DNA of 64,000 nucleotides from Coix lacryma-jobi var. lacryma-jobi (GCA_009763385.1 CM019825.1:115191131-115255130); one strand, 5' to 3'; numbered from the stretch's first letter, positions 31,725 to 42,572 are shown. A program made the numbers and translations. Notes: a model not told the origin generated them from the letters alone.

Positions 31725-33086
31725 TGTTGGTAGTTCTTAGCTTCACTAAAGATAGAGCTAGGCAACTATCCCCGGTAACGGCCCAGTAATGCTTGTTGGC
31801 ACTCGCTAACGTTGTTACTAGGAATAGACTATGGAATCTATCCCCGGCAATGGCGTCAGAAATGCTCGAAGCAAGACCGGTCACCATACCTAAAGGAGTG
31901 GAGCTAAAGCAGCTATCTACTAATGCCAAGCGGGGTTGTCAATCCCGACACTAGTAGGAGCTAGCTAGAGAGAATGCAATCTACCAGGAGGAGATTCTGC
32001 AAGCGCACAGAACTATCGTAGTAGCACTTCGCCTGGGAGTACCAGGTGTCGATTTATTTGATCCCAAGGGAAGGCTAGGGTGGTGTATGAGTTGAGTCAA
32101 GGAGGGGATGAGAGTCGAAGAAAAGAGAAAGGGGAAAAGGGGAGAAGAGAGGCTAGAAAGAATATATGGATGGCTAGGTAAGGATGAACTGGATGGCTAA
32201 GATAAGGTGGAATGGATAGGTAGATAGAGGGTGACTAAGATAACTAACTACTAACTACTAACTACTCCTAGATAACTACAAAGCAAGATAACTGCGAAGC
32301 AAGATAGTTTCAAAGCAAGGCAGGCAAAAGACAATAAAGCAACTAAGTTAAGTATAGTTTTATTCCTATCTTGTCAAGTATCGAGGCGTACTAGCCTTTA
32401 CCACTTACTTAGATTGAACGCTAGCACAACGAGCCTTACTGTTAAACTGGGCCAACTACGTGGTGGAATTCAAGGCGCACAGGGCTGTCACCACCTGTTT
32501 GCTACCACAGCTATCCGGGGGTCCAGCCGTATCTGAAGGTAAGTCTATAACTAAGCACCACGCTTAACTATATTCTAACTATCTCTACCCTAGCTTTGAA
32601 TAGAGACACCCTTGCGGACGTCAGAGCAAATACTTGACTTAATAAGATAAACACTAAACTAACTAAGCAACCTATTGGCAAAGATCAAACACTAAGCTCA
32701 CTAGAGATTAACTACTATGGCTAAGTGAATTGAACTGTAGGATAGCTAGGCACTCAAGCAATCAATCAAGTATACCACTCAATACTGATAAGTAGAATAA
32801 ACTAATACTTGAAATGATGAACTAGAATATAGTAAATGCTTGAGTAACAAGAGCAAAACCTGAACTGGAGATGAAGGAAGAATCTTCCCAGCTCCAGAAC
32901 CGATCACTCACACGCCTCTACTCTTGAGCTAACCCTTGAGCAGCGCTACTGCGAGGGCGAAGATGCCTTGCTCTACTAGCTACCTACTTGCCTAAGCTCT
33001 CTAAGCTTCTAACCTAACTCTCACTTGCTTCTCTTGCTTGTGTGTTGCTTGATGTGGGATATGAATGAAGTGATGCCTCAGGGGGG

Positions 33087-33094
33087 TATTTATA
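33087..33094 (-). promoter_or_regulatory. TATA box of Athila-like 3' LTR
   Basis: Minus strand GGACTATAAATACCCCCC. The copy in the 5' LTR is at 38809-38816. Upstream lies an AT-poor stretch with short hairpins. Confidence 0.6.
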
Positions 33095-33149
33095 GTCCAA
33101 ATGAGTGAGGGGGGTACTTATAGGGGGCAGCCAGCTGACCTAGGGCTAA

Positions 33150-33475
33150 CCCTAGTGGCGGGCGCCAGCCCTAGGTGGCGGCCGCCACCTCCCTCACCGT
33201 TGGATGCACCGCCTTGGCTTCAACGGCATCTAGGTGGTTGTCCAAGGCAGTTTGGAGGTCGGTTGCATGTCCTAGCAACCGCCATTCAGTGTTGATCCAC
33301 GCCTCTTCATCCTGAGCCGTCCGATGCCACTGACCTAGTGACCAAGGGCCAAGATTTGGCCTTGGGGTGGTCACACGGATCGGTGACGTGGCATGGGGTG
33401 AGACTGGGGCCAACCCAAGTGGCGGGCGCCACTTAGAGGTGGCGGGCGCCACTTAGAGGTGGCGGGCGCCACCCC
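33150..33475 (-). repeat. GC-rich palindrome cluster upstream of TATA box
   Basis: GTGGCGGGCGCCAC (6-base stem, 2-base loop) occurs three times in tandem, about 20 bases apart, at 33419-33472. GTGGCGGCCGCCAC (perfect palindrome) and a related AGTGGCGGGCGCCAG lie near 33153-33190. Related palindromes occur in the other LTRs (2297-2315, 2548-2583 and 38876-38909). Confidence 0.7.
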
Positions 33476-33683
33476 CCTTAGGCCCATTTGGGCCCTGCTG
33501 AGTGGGCTTGGCCTCTGGTGGGTCCATATGTCCAAATTTGGTTCAAATCCTGCATTCAAATAAAATTCTATGGACATGTGGAATTTGGTTAGTTTGAAAC
33601 CTATTTGACTACCTTTCATGCCTTTTTGGCGAACTTTAGGGTCAAATGTTGACGGTAAAACAGGTGTTTAAGGACCGTCAATA

Positions 33684-33696
33684 AGCTCCCCCAAGC
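33684..33696 (-). promoter_or_regulatory. Polypurine tract of Athila-like element
   Basis: Minus strand GCTTGGGGGAGCT directly before the 3' LTR: the plus-strand DNA primer. A near copy lies 1.4 kb further in, at 35126-35138. Confidence 0.7.
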
Positions 33697-35390
33697 TAAC
33701 CTGTTGCTCGTCCTCGAGCAACAATGCGGTTTAAGCATTGAGCATGAAATGGATAGCAACTTAAGATGTCTGCAAGTGCATATTGTATAGTCAGAAATAA
33801 CTTAGCATGTATCATAAATCATAGCAATGTGAAGCTTATAGCTTTTCACTTCAAACATGCAAGAGTGAAATAAAGTAGTAGATAGGAAACTTTTATCTTG
33901 CTTAGGTTTGACTAGGATTCTGTCTGGAGGTTTTTCAAAGTTTTCAAAAGATAACAACTTGCTTAAGTCCTCCAGGATTCACTCAATCACTCAATGGTGT
34001 TTAAATCCTCACTTAGGCCAAAATGTAGCCTCTCCTATTTCTAAGGAATGATATGTGGAGTTATAGGTAGGCTAAGAACCATGAGCAAATTGCCTGATGT
34101 TTATTGCTACGCTAGACACTCAGATCATAAGGAGCAGCAAATCATAAAAATTGATCAAGATGTGCATGTGTGGTTATGTGGAAGTGTATAGAGAGATATT
34201 TCATAATCCTTCCTAGTTAATTTCTGGGGTCTAGAGCTAATGATAATTCTCTCTTTTTTTTGGATACATAGTGAGTAGACAAAAGATGTGTCCTCACATT
34301 TTCTTAGGACATAGTCCTCTCTTGAGCTACTTTGCTCACTTTTTTTTCATAGGACATAGTCCTTTCTTGAGCTACTTTGCCCATTTTTTTTCTCTCTCTC
34401 TTTTAGCTCTAGATTTCCCCAGACATCTATAGGAAAGGATTTTTGAAATGAAAAAGGGGAAGAAGGAGAAATGCTTATTCCCTGTGTAGGAATAGCATAA
34501 GGCTAGCAATGGGATGTTTGGTAGGGTATTGCATATCTCCAGTGTAGAGAATAAGCAATTTATTTGGTGGTTGCAAACTTCCAAAGTGGAAAGTAGGCAA
34601 ATTATGGTGGGCGTACGTGAATCTTGATTCAAAAGATATGATAAGCTTCTCTACTAAGATCTATGAGGTCTAACAAAGCTCAACACAAACAAAGCTCTTT
34701 GTGGTTTTGACTAATGACTAACAAATATTTGGCTGGTGGTGGGATAGGATAAAACCTAGGAGGAACTTTTAGCAAGGTTTTCATAGTTTTTAAAAGAAAT
34801 CCTCCAGATTAGGTCCTAATTTCACCTTAGCAAGTTTAAAGAATTACTCCATTTCTTACTAACTTTAATCACTAGGCATGATTTCAGTTAAAGCATGTGC
34901 AACCCACAAAAGCTACAACTTAGATAAGACCAGTTATTCAAACCATAACAACAGCATTTGCATGGCATATTTCAAATCTTATTCAGGTTTCAACTTGTTT
35001 AAGCAGATTTTATCAATTTTATTCATAGAGTGGTTATTTAGGCAAGCATGTGACATTCAAAAGATATAGAATTTAAGAACTGAATGTAAAGTGTAGGCTT
35101 GAGACATATCTTATCGGAGCGGGAGTCTCCCCCAAGCTGGCTTCTTGCTTGGTGAAAAGATCTTCTTCGTCTTAGTCGGAGCTCTTGTTCTCATTTTATT
35201 AAAAAGGGAAACTATCTAATGTTGTGAAAAGGGAAACTAACCTATTATGATATTTTATTATTCTAACTAAGTTAACATTTACCTATGCATAAAACTAATG
35301 ATAACTGATTTTTTTAGCTTTATGCATGACATATGTTATTTATTCGAAGAAGGGAAATTTGAAGGGAAAAATAAAAAATAAAACCATACC
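33697..35390 (-). other. Non-coding 3' internal region of Athila-like element
   Basis: No gene seen. Collinear with 2804-4457. It has a short direct repeat near 34303-34385 (GGACATAGTCCT with CTTGAGCTACTTTG) and a second purine tract, AGCTTGGGGGAGAC, at 35126-35138. Confidence 0.7.
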
Positions 35391-37265
35391 TTAGGTCCAT
35401 GGAGTTTCATCCTTATCGGGTGGATCTTCTTCCTTGGGCACTTCTTCTCTTAGTACTCCATCGGGTTCTTCTTCTTTTGGCACCTCTCCCTTGTTATGTG
35501 AATCACACAACTTGGAAGGAGGTGGTTCTTTCTTTATGTTCCACCTTGTTCTTGGGCGCCTCTTCATGGTACGAACGGGTTTTGCTACCTGCATGTTAGC
35601 GGCATATGCGGGACCACGGGAAAAGGAGAATATTTCCTTCCTTCCTCCTAATGTCATTTGAATTTTACCACTTCCCACATATATGCAAGCATTAACAGTA
35701 TTCAAGAAGGGTCTACCTAAGATTAGAGGCACATCTTTCCTATTTCCCATATCTAGTATTATGAAATCAACAGGAACATAGGAGCCTCTAATATGAACAG
35801 GTAAATCATTGACTATTCCTTCTACATAGCAAGTGGACTGATCAGCTAGCACAACATAGGCAGATGTGGATGACATGGGTGGAAAGGATGAGTTTTCATA
35901 ACAATCTTTAGATAAAATGTTCACACTCGATCCTAAATCACACATGGCATTTTTAAAGACTTCACCAAAGATTGAGCATCTAATTATGGGATTACCAGGA
36001 TCACCCTTTTTAACAGTCATGGTTTGATCTTCATAATAGTTAAAATACTTTATTTCAACCATATTAGCAGTTTCCATGTCAGGTTTAGCAGGAATTTTGC
36101 CAGATTCAAAAGATGGTATGATAGCAGCAATTTGAGCTAATTGGGTTTCTAACATCTTATTAAAGCTAAGTTGATTTTTTAGAGCAGATGAGAAATCTTC
36201 CAATGTAGCATTTATTTTCTCAAGGGTTTTATCATTCGCCATTAATTTCTTATTCAAAAATTCAGTAGTTCTACCTTGTGAGTAAACTAAATTCTTTAAG
36301 AACGAGAAATCATCAGAGTTATGAAAATTAGAGCGAGGGAATGAATTGTTACCTTGAGAATTGGAGTGCTGATTCCATCCTTGATTCTGTTGACGGAAAC
36401 CGTTGCTGTTGTTGATGAAGTTCAAATCTTCATGTAGCTCGGGGCAGTGGCTCCCAGAATGTCCGGTTTCTCCACAGACTTCACAAGTCATGTAGGATTC
36501 CAGAGATTGGACACTCTCTTGTTGGTTCATCTTCTCACAGCTGTCCAGCTTCTTTGCCAGCAGGTCCATCTTGGCCACGATCATGTTGGCTTCCTTAAGG
36601 GAATACATACCTTGCTTACGGGGCTGTAGTCTCTCGTCATTCCATCCTTGGTTCGACACCATCTTCTCTATGAGAGCCTTAGCATCTGCAACATTCAGAG
36701 AAAAGAATGCACCGCCGGAGGCGGCATCCAAATGGCTTCTAGAGAGTGGGGTTAGGCCATGGTAGAAGTTCTGGATCAATAGCCAGTCCTCCATACCATG
36801 GTGCGGACAAGCAGCGACATACTCTTGCAACCTCTCCCAAGCCTCGGGAATAGATTCCTCGGCTTGTTGCGTAAAGCTGGAGATTTTGTTGCGAAGAGCG
36901 TTCGTCTTGCCCATCGGAAAGAATTTGGCGAGAAAAGCATTGGAACACTTGTCCCAAGTGTCTACAGCGTTGCGATCGGTATAGAACCATTGCTTCGCTT
37001 TTCCTAGCAAAGAGAAAGGAAAGAGACGAAGACGGATGGCTTCTTGGGTTATCCCCTTAATGGTGAAGGTGCCGCAAATCTTCAAAAATTGTTGGAGGTG
37101 AGAATTGGCATCCTCATGAGCCTTGCCACAGAACGGGCTAGCTTGGACCATCGTGATCAGAGCCGGTTTCAACTCAAAATTGAGGTTGGCATCGATCACG
37201 TCTGGTCCTATCGCTACATTAGCGGCAGAAGGAGCAGAAAATTCACGAATGGTCTTGTTGGCCAT
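35391..37265 (-). CDS. gag: Gag-protease of Athila-like non-autonomous element, intact
   Basis: 624 residues from the ATG at 37265 (MANKTIREFS); the longer open frame upstream is LTR and primer-binding sequence. Domains: gag core about residues 45-180 (EDANSHLQQFLKICG, IRLRLFPFSLLGKAKQWF, PEAWERLQEYVAACPHHGM, GGAFFSLNVADAKALIEKMV); zinc knuckle CEVCGETGHSGSHC (C-x2-C-x4-H-x4-C) about residue 265; Gln/Asn/Ser-rich linker; helical segment SSALKNQLSFNKMLETQLAQ; retropepsin with AMCDLGSSVNILSK and PLILGRPFLNT about residues 440-550; charged C-terminus EVPKEEEPDGVLREEVPKEE. It stops cleanly with no polymerase. The intact frame suggests recent use or selection, since related copies carry stops. Confidence 0.9.
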   Translation of the reverse strand: MANKTIREFSAPSAANVAIGPDVIDANLNFELKPALITMVQASPFCGKAHEDANSHLQQFLKICGTFTIKGITQEAIRLRLFPFSLLGKAKQWFYTDRNAVDTWDKCSNAFLAKFFPMGKTNALRNKISSFTQQAEESIPEAWERLQEYVAACPHHGMEDWLLIQNFYHGLTPLSRSHLDAASGGAFFSLNVADAKALIEKMVSNQGWNDERLQPRKQGMYSLKEANMIVAKMDLLAKKLDSCEKMNQQESVQSLESYMTCEVCGETGHSGSHCPELHEDLNFINNSNGFRQQNQGWNQHSNSQGNNSFPRSNFHNSDDFSFLKNLVYSQGRTTEFLNKKLMANDKTLEKINATLEDFSSALKNQLSFNKMLETQLAQIAAIIPSFESGKIPAKPDMETANMVEIKYFNYYEDQTMTVKKGDPGNPIIRCSIFGEVFKNAMCDLGSSVNILSKDCYENSSFPPMSSTSAYVVLADQSTCYVEGIVNDLPVHIRGSYVPVDFIILDMGNRKDVPLILGRPFLNTVNACIYVGSGKIQMTLGGRKEIFSFSRGPAYAANMQVAKPVRTMKRRPRTRWNIKKEPPPSKLCDSHNKGEVPKEEEPDGVLREEVPKEEDPPDKDETPWT

Positions 37266-37426
37266 CGTGAAGGTAGAACGAGATAAGAAAGAAAGAAGTT
37301 GAAGAGGATGAAGGAAAAAGATAAGAAGAACTAAGGAAAGAAAGGATGGGGTAAGATGGGATTCACTAAGCGGAAGCTTAAGCGAAGATAAATTCGACAC
37401 GGACTCAACCGATACACCGATTGCCT

Positions 37427-37444
37427 TCCCCGGCAACAGCGCCA
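37427..37444 (-). promoter_or_regulatory. Primer-binding site of Athila-like element
   Basis: Minus strand TGGCGCTGTTGCCGGGGA, eight bases after the LTR end at 37453. Two degenerate copies (37497-37513 and 37569-37586) lie inside the LTR itself. Confidence 0.75.
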
Positions 37445-37452
37445 GAAATGCT

Positions 37453-38936
37453 TGTTGGTAGTTCTTAGCTTCACTAAAGATAGAGCTAGGCAACTATCCC
37501 CGGTAACGGCCTAGGAATGCTTGTTGGCACTCGCTAACGTTGTTACTAGGAATAGACTATGGAGTCTATCCCCGGCAATGGCATCAGAAATGCTCGAAGC
37601 AAGACCGGTCACTATACCTAAAGGAGTGGAGCTAAAGCAGCTATCTACTAATGCGAAGCGGGGTTGTCAATCCCGACACTAGTAGGAGCTAGCTAGAGAG
37701 AATGCAATCTACCAGAAGGAGATTCTGCTAGTGCACAGAACTATCATAGTAGCACTTCGCCTGGGAGTACCAGGTGTTGATTTATTTGATCCCAAGGGAA
37801 GGCTAGGGTGGTGTATGAGTTGAGTCAAGGAGGGGATGAGAGTCGAAGAAAAGAGAAAGGGGAAAAGGGGAGAAGAGAGGCTAGAAAGAATATATGGATG
37901 GCTAGGTAAGGATGAACTGGATGGCTAAGGTAAGGTGGAATGGATAGGTAGATAGAGGGTAACTAAGATAACTAACTACTAACTACTCCTAGATAACTAC
38001 AAAGCAAGATAACTGCGAAGCAAGATAGTTTCGAAGCAAGGCAGGCAAAAGACAATAAAGCAACTAAGTTAAGTATAGTTTTATTCCTATCTTGTCAAGT
38101 ATCGAGGCGTACTAGCCTTTACCACTTACTTAGGTTCAACGCTAGCACAACGAGCCTTACTGTTAAACTGGGCCAACTACATGGTGGAATTCAAGGCGCA
38201 TAGGGCTGTCACCACCTGCTTGCTACCACAGCTATCTGGGGGTCCAGCCGTATCTGAAGGTAAGTCTATAACTAAGCACCACGCTTAACTATATTCTAAC
38301 TATCTCTACCCTAGCTTTGAATAGAGACACCCTTGCGGACGTCAGAGCAAATACTTGACTTAATAAGATAAACACTAAACTAACTAAGCAACCTATTGGC
38401 AAAGATCAAATACTAAGCTCACTAGAGATTAACTACTATGGCTAAGTGAATTGAATTGTAGGATAGCTTGGCACTCAAGCAATCAATCAAGTATACCACT
38501 CAATACTGATAAGTAGAATAAAGTAATACTTGAAATGATGAACTAGAATATAGTAAATGCTTGAGTAACAAGAGCAAAATCTGAACTGGAGATGAAGGAA
38601 GACTCTTCCCAGCTCCAGAACCGATCACTCGCACGCCTCTACTCTTGAGCTAACCCTTGAGCAGCGCTACCGCGAGGGCGAAGATGCCTTGCTCTACTAG
38701 CTACCTACTTGCTTAAGCTCTCTAAGCTTCTAACCTAACTCTCACTTGCTTCTCTTGCTTGTGTGTTGCTTGATGTGGGATATGAATGAAGTGATGCCTT
38801 AGGGGGGTATTTATAGTCCAAATGAGTGAGGGGGGTACTTATAGGTGGTAGCCAGCTGACCTAGGGCTAACCCTAGTGGCGGGCGCCAGCCCTAGGTGGC
38901 GGCCGCCACCTCCCTCACCGTTGGATGCACCGCCTT
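37453..38936 (-). repeat. 5' LTR of Athila-like element, truncated by copia insertion
   Basis: Matches 31725 to about 33220 almost base for base, then stops at ...GCACCGCCTT, where copia B begins (TGAAGGACC at 38937). The missing first 470 or so bases of this LTR should resume beyond the nested elements, outside the window. GCCTT at 38932-38936 is the flank of copia B. Confidence 0.85.
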
Positions 38937-40940
38937 TGAAGGACCGAGAATGCTACCAGAAAGCGACCAGAGGGGGGGGGGTGAATGTGAGCTTCAAAAT
39001 TCCTTTCGGAAACTTGTTGCCACTGTCCCGTAAATCAACCCGAAAGGCAAACTCTAGACCTTGCTATTGTCCACGACCCTAGATGTAGGGTGGATGCTTC
39101 CAAGAAGCACAGCGGGACACTACACAACTCTAGAAACTCAACGCAAAAGACGGAAATTGAATCCGACAACGAACGAGCAAGCTGCGAACGAAAACGCGCT
39201 GGGACTTCACTGATCGGACTCACCCTGTGTCTGGTCAACAGGCACCGGACGCGTCCGGACAGGCAAAGTCCAATTTCGGACCTCTCTGAGTTGGACCGGA
39301 CTCACGGACACTGAGCGTCCAGTCACACCTTGAGCGTCCGGTCACAAGAAGAACGCCGATGGTGAACAGTGCAAGCTGAGCGTCCGGTCACTGAGAAACA
39401 GTGTGTCCGGTCAATGATCGGACTCTGCAGAAGCGTCCGGTCAAGATCGTCCGGTCATGTCGCGAGAAACACAGTAAAGACGTTCAACGACCGGACTCCG
39501 GAGATGCGTCCGGTCAGTACGCAGCAAGCGTCCGGTCACCCCGCAGCAGCACTGTTCGTCCACCGATTCGACTCGATCTCACCCAAAACGAATCCTCTAG
39601 GGATCAAACTTAGTGAGAGGAGTCACAAGGAGGATAGTGAGCTATCTCTAAGAGATCATGGCTCGAGCCTATCTCCAAATCGATGAATCGAAGAATTTCG
39701 GGGGAAGGGAGAAAAATTTGACCCGAAACGAAAATCGACCGATCTCCTAGACCGTGAGGTTAGAGGTGAATTCCTTCGGTGGAAAGAAGTGCCTCACGAT
39801 CTAGAACAACTTGGTTCAAATGGATTTGCAAAAGATGAACCGAGCAAAGAGATCAAGTGACGGGAAAAACGTGGCGAAAAAGGATTCCGCGAAGAACACG
39901 AACGAAACGCGAATCACAACCACGAAATTGCAACGGTGTGGCTACCACACGCTACAACAGTGAGGTTACGGCCTCACTTCCTCAAAATCTCATGAACACA
40001 GAGGTATTGGTCTCTTCTCTGTGGATCTTAGCTAGCTACAGCAGGGACGTGGGAGAGCAGGTAACCCTAGAAGCAAAGAGCAAATGACAGGAAGACTAAC
40101 TGAGATAGATGGGGAGGTGGGTGTCTCCCCCTATTTATCCTAATTCTAACCTATTCCCAATTCCCACTCTACCCCTACCTACTTACAGAGCGAACCAGCT
40201 AAACCCTAAGGTTATTCTGGACCAACTCGGTGGTAGGTGTATCCGACGGCCACGCTCGCACAACTCGTAGCATTGCCTCGACGCAACCTCCCGATTGCCG
40301 CCACGTGCCGCCACTCGCTCTACACCCCCGGTTTTGTGCCCCAAACCGGGAAACCACCCTTTTCCAGCCAACCCCCGGTTTTGAGGCCCAAACCGGGAAA
40401 CCAGCCCACCAGCATCTGAGTTTTGAGGCCCAAACTCAGCAAACCCGCAGCGCCCAGGTTTTGAGGCCCAAACCTAGAAACCGTCCTCAGCCTGAGTTTT
40501 GTGGCCAAACTCGGAAACCATCCACGCCCAGGTTTTGAGGCCCAAACCTGGAAACCGTCCACCCGATGGTTTTTCCCTGGCTCTACCACCAAACCGACGT
40601 CGTAGATGGGATGCACCTCCCGTGCACCCCGTCCACCGACACGTGTCCCCAAGTCCACGACTCAGGCAACACATGACCGCACTTCTTTGCTTGTTCTCGT
40701 CACAGGCTGCCAGCCACCACAGCTGATCCTCGGGCCTCTGGTCCCTTAGTCCAAGCCTCACGTCCGCCCTTCGCCACTCTCGGTCCATCGGCACAGCACG
40801 TCTCTACTTGACCTTCACCTCGCCTTCGATCACTGCATCCGTGCTCGACACCTGCACAACACAAGCCAAAGAACATGCGCATCATCCCAGTTGACAATCA
40901 CTCATCACTCAGAGACCCGACATACACCCATGTATCCGCA
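38937..40940 (-). repeat. 3' LTR of copia copy B (about 2.0 kb)
   Basis: Minus strand TGCGGATACATGGG (40940) to ...CTCGGTCCTTCA (38937), with the polypurine tract just before. The matching LTR of copy A (42936-44856) confirms both ends. Contents: dyad array (40327-40558), candidate TATA GGATAAATAGGGGG near 40127-40140, and many CGTCCGGTCA motifs (39240-39550). Confidence 0.85.
40327..40558 (-). repeat. Tandem dyad (hairpin) array in copia B LTR, six units
   Basis: Each unit holds an 8-base arm, a spacer near TGAGGCCC, and the complementary arm. Clear pairs: CCCGGTTT/AAACCGGG (40327-40350 and 40374-40397), CTGAGTTT/AAACTCAG (40416-40439), CCAGGTTT/AAACCTAG (40454-40477, one mismatch), CTGAGTTT/AAACTCGG (near 40492-40514, one mismatch) and CCAGGTTT/AAACCTGG (near 40530-40553). 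Spacers are conserved while arms change together. On the minus strand the units could also be read as repeats of a FPVWASKPG-like peptide, with no long intact frame. Confidence 0.8.
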
Positions 40941-40955
40941 ATCTCCCCCTTGATG
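40941..40955 (-). promoter_or_regulatory. Polypurine tract of copia copy B
   Basis: Minus strand ATCAAGGGGGAGAT directly before the LTR start; identical in copy A at 44857-44871. Confidence 0.75.
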
Positions 40956-42572
40956 AGTGCATTGTCAACTACCAACACAAATCATAATAGTAAGAGAAGA
41001 AGGAAGAAGGAGAAGAGAGAACTCAACCAAATGACCCAAAAGCATAGCAAAGCCGAAGAAGGTCAAGTGGAAAGAGCGAAAGAACTTGGTCCCCAAAGAC
41101 ATGGGCAATGGCTCGACGCAACCAAGCAAAGCAAAGCTAGCCCTCAAGAAGAGGTAGAACAGGCTCAACACCGCTAGCAAAAACCAATCGAAAAAAATCG
41201 AAGCAAAATGCTAGTCCCTCAAGATAGAGGCACAGAGGCTCAACACAACTAGCAAAGAAAGCTCGATACTGACTGTTACCAAAAAGAGCTCGACACCAAT
41301 TGAAAATCTGAAAAGCAAATGCTAGTCCCTCAAGAAAGAGGCTAAGGCTCAACGCAACTAGCAAACCGCTCCAAACCAATTGAAAATGTCAAAGGCTCAA
41401 CCGGAAACAAACTCCCCCTCGAATAGTGCAAACAACCAGGAAGACTCCCCCTTAGCTGAAACGGAGGGTAATGATTTGCAATTTCTCTCCCCCTTAGTTG
41501 AAAATGCACTTACCAAGAACCATTTCTCCCCTTTGGAAAATGCACCAACAAAAAGTGCCAACACGCAGAATTCTCCCCTTCCAAAGTGCAAATGAGGCAA
41601 AATGCAAGTTAGGAGCTTTAGGAGTATACTCAAAAGAGTGCAAAGATGCTCTACAGAGTTCTGATCCGATGACTCAGAAAAATGCACAGAATGCTAGCAA
41701 AGGCTCAAGCTGATCACTAAGAATGAAACATGAACATGTGAGCAGTTTTAAGCCGAAAAAGGTATTCACCATCAAAATAGCACAGACATGTATAGACAGG
41801 AAGTCAAACAAGTGCTAATCATGTATTCAAGGTGAACTACCCCTAGCATAGTTCAATCATCATGCTGATACCAATTTAGGCATATACTTGTGATTTCAGA
41901 TTTTAATCGGAGTTGCAGCGATGAAATTTCACAAGTTCAGAAAAAAACAGCATGTGACTGTGAGAGGTTGAATGCTTGTTATTGCCTAACTTTTCAACTG
42001 TGCGTAGCCTATGCATAAGTAATCAGAAGCTTAAAGCAACAGTTTCGGTCATACACTACACAACTCAAGTTTAACTCAAAGTGCAATGAGAAACAGTCTC
42101 GAAACTGTGAGGTGCTAACAAGCAAACCCATCTCGATCTTTCCAATTCACTTAACTTGGTTCAGATTTTAAACAGAATATGACATACCAAGCAAGTGAAT
42201 GACTCAACACTAGAGACATAGCAACCTAGCATATATGAAAAGCACATGTGACTTCAACACATCCTACACATGCTAGTTGCATATCCCAATGGTGAACATT
42301 TTCAAGTTTTAAGTTCATTATCAAATTCACCATTCAAAAATAGCTCAGCTCATTGTATGCACTAGTGATCAGAAGGAGCATAAGCTATAGCATCAACATA
42401 AAGCATCAGAGCAAGAACTACACAGAGCATAGTTACATTCTTCAGATTATACATATGAAGCTCAGAATGTAAAAGCGTATGCTAAAATGCAAAAGATGCA
42501 CGAAGAAATCAAAAAGGAAGTAAAAACAACTAAAAACAAAAAGTCAGTGTATCATATAAAATCCAAAGTCAT
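40956..42572 (-). other. Non-coding region after pol, copia copy B
   Basis: No gene and no credible envelope-like frame. Near 41130-41400 a unit beginning GCTAGTCCCTCAAGA and containing GAGGCTCAAC repeats about three times. Near 41405-41590 AAGGGGGAG-like purine tracts (minus strand) recur every 30-60 bases. The rest is AT-rich. Confidence 0.65.

Larger units (their letters stand above)
31725..33683 (-). repeat. 3' LTR of Athila-like element (about 1.96 kb)
   Basis: The end at 31725 (minus ...ACCAACA) is exact, because the 5' LTR copy agrees from here on while flanks differ. The start is TATTGACGG at 33683, beside the polypurine tract; TA replaces the expected TG. The LTR contains two primer-binding-site-like copies (31769-31786 and 31841-31858), a TATA box (33087-33094) and a palindrome cluster (33150-33475). 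Confidence 0.85.
31725..38936 (-). mobile_element. Athila-like element encoding only gag and protease (non-autonomous)
   Basis: Minus-strand order: 5' LTR (38936-37453, cut at its start by copia B), primer-binding site, gag-protease, a 1.7 kb non-coding tail, polypurine tract, and 3' LTR (33683-31725). The two LTRs are nearly identical over their shared part, so the insertion is moderately young. No reverse transcriptase, RNase H or integrase lies between the LTRs, so the element must borrow them. It sits in Tat gag; CCAGG (31720-31724) is one flank of the target site. Confidence 0.85.

Noticed and set aside
30893..31929. Minus-strand frames of 290 and 185 codons
   Set aside because: They run from the Athila-like LTR into antisense Tat gag, and the real gag is on the plus strand.
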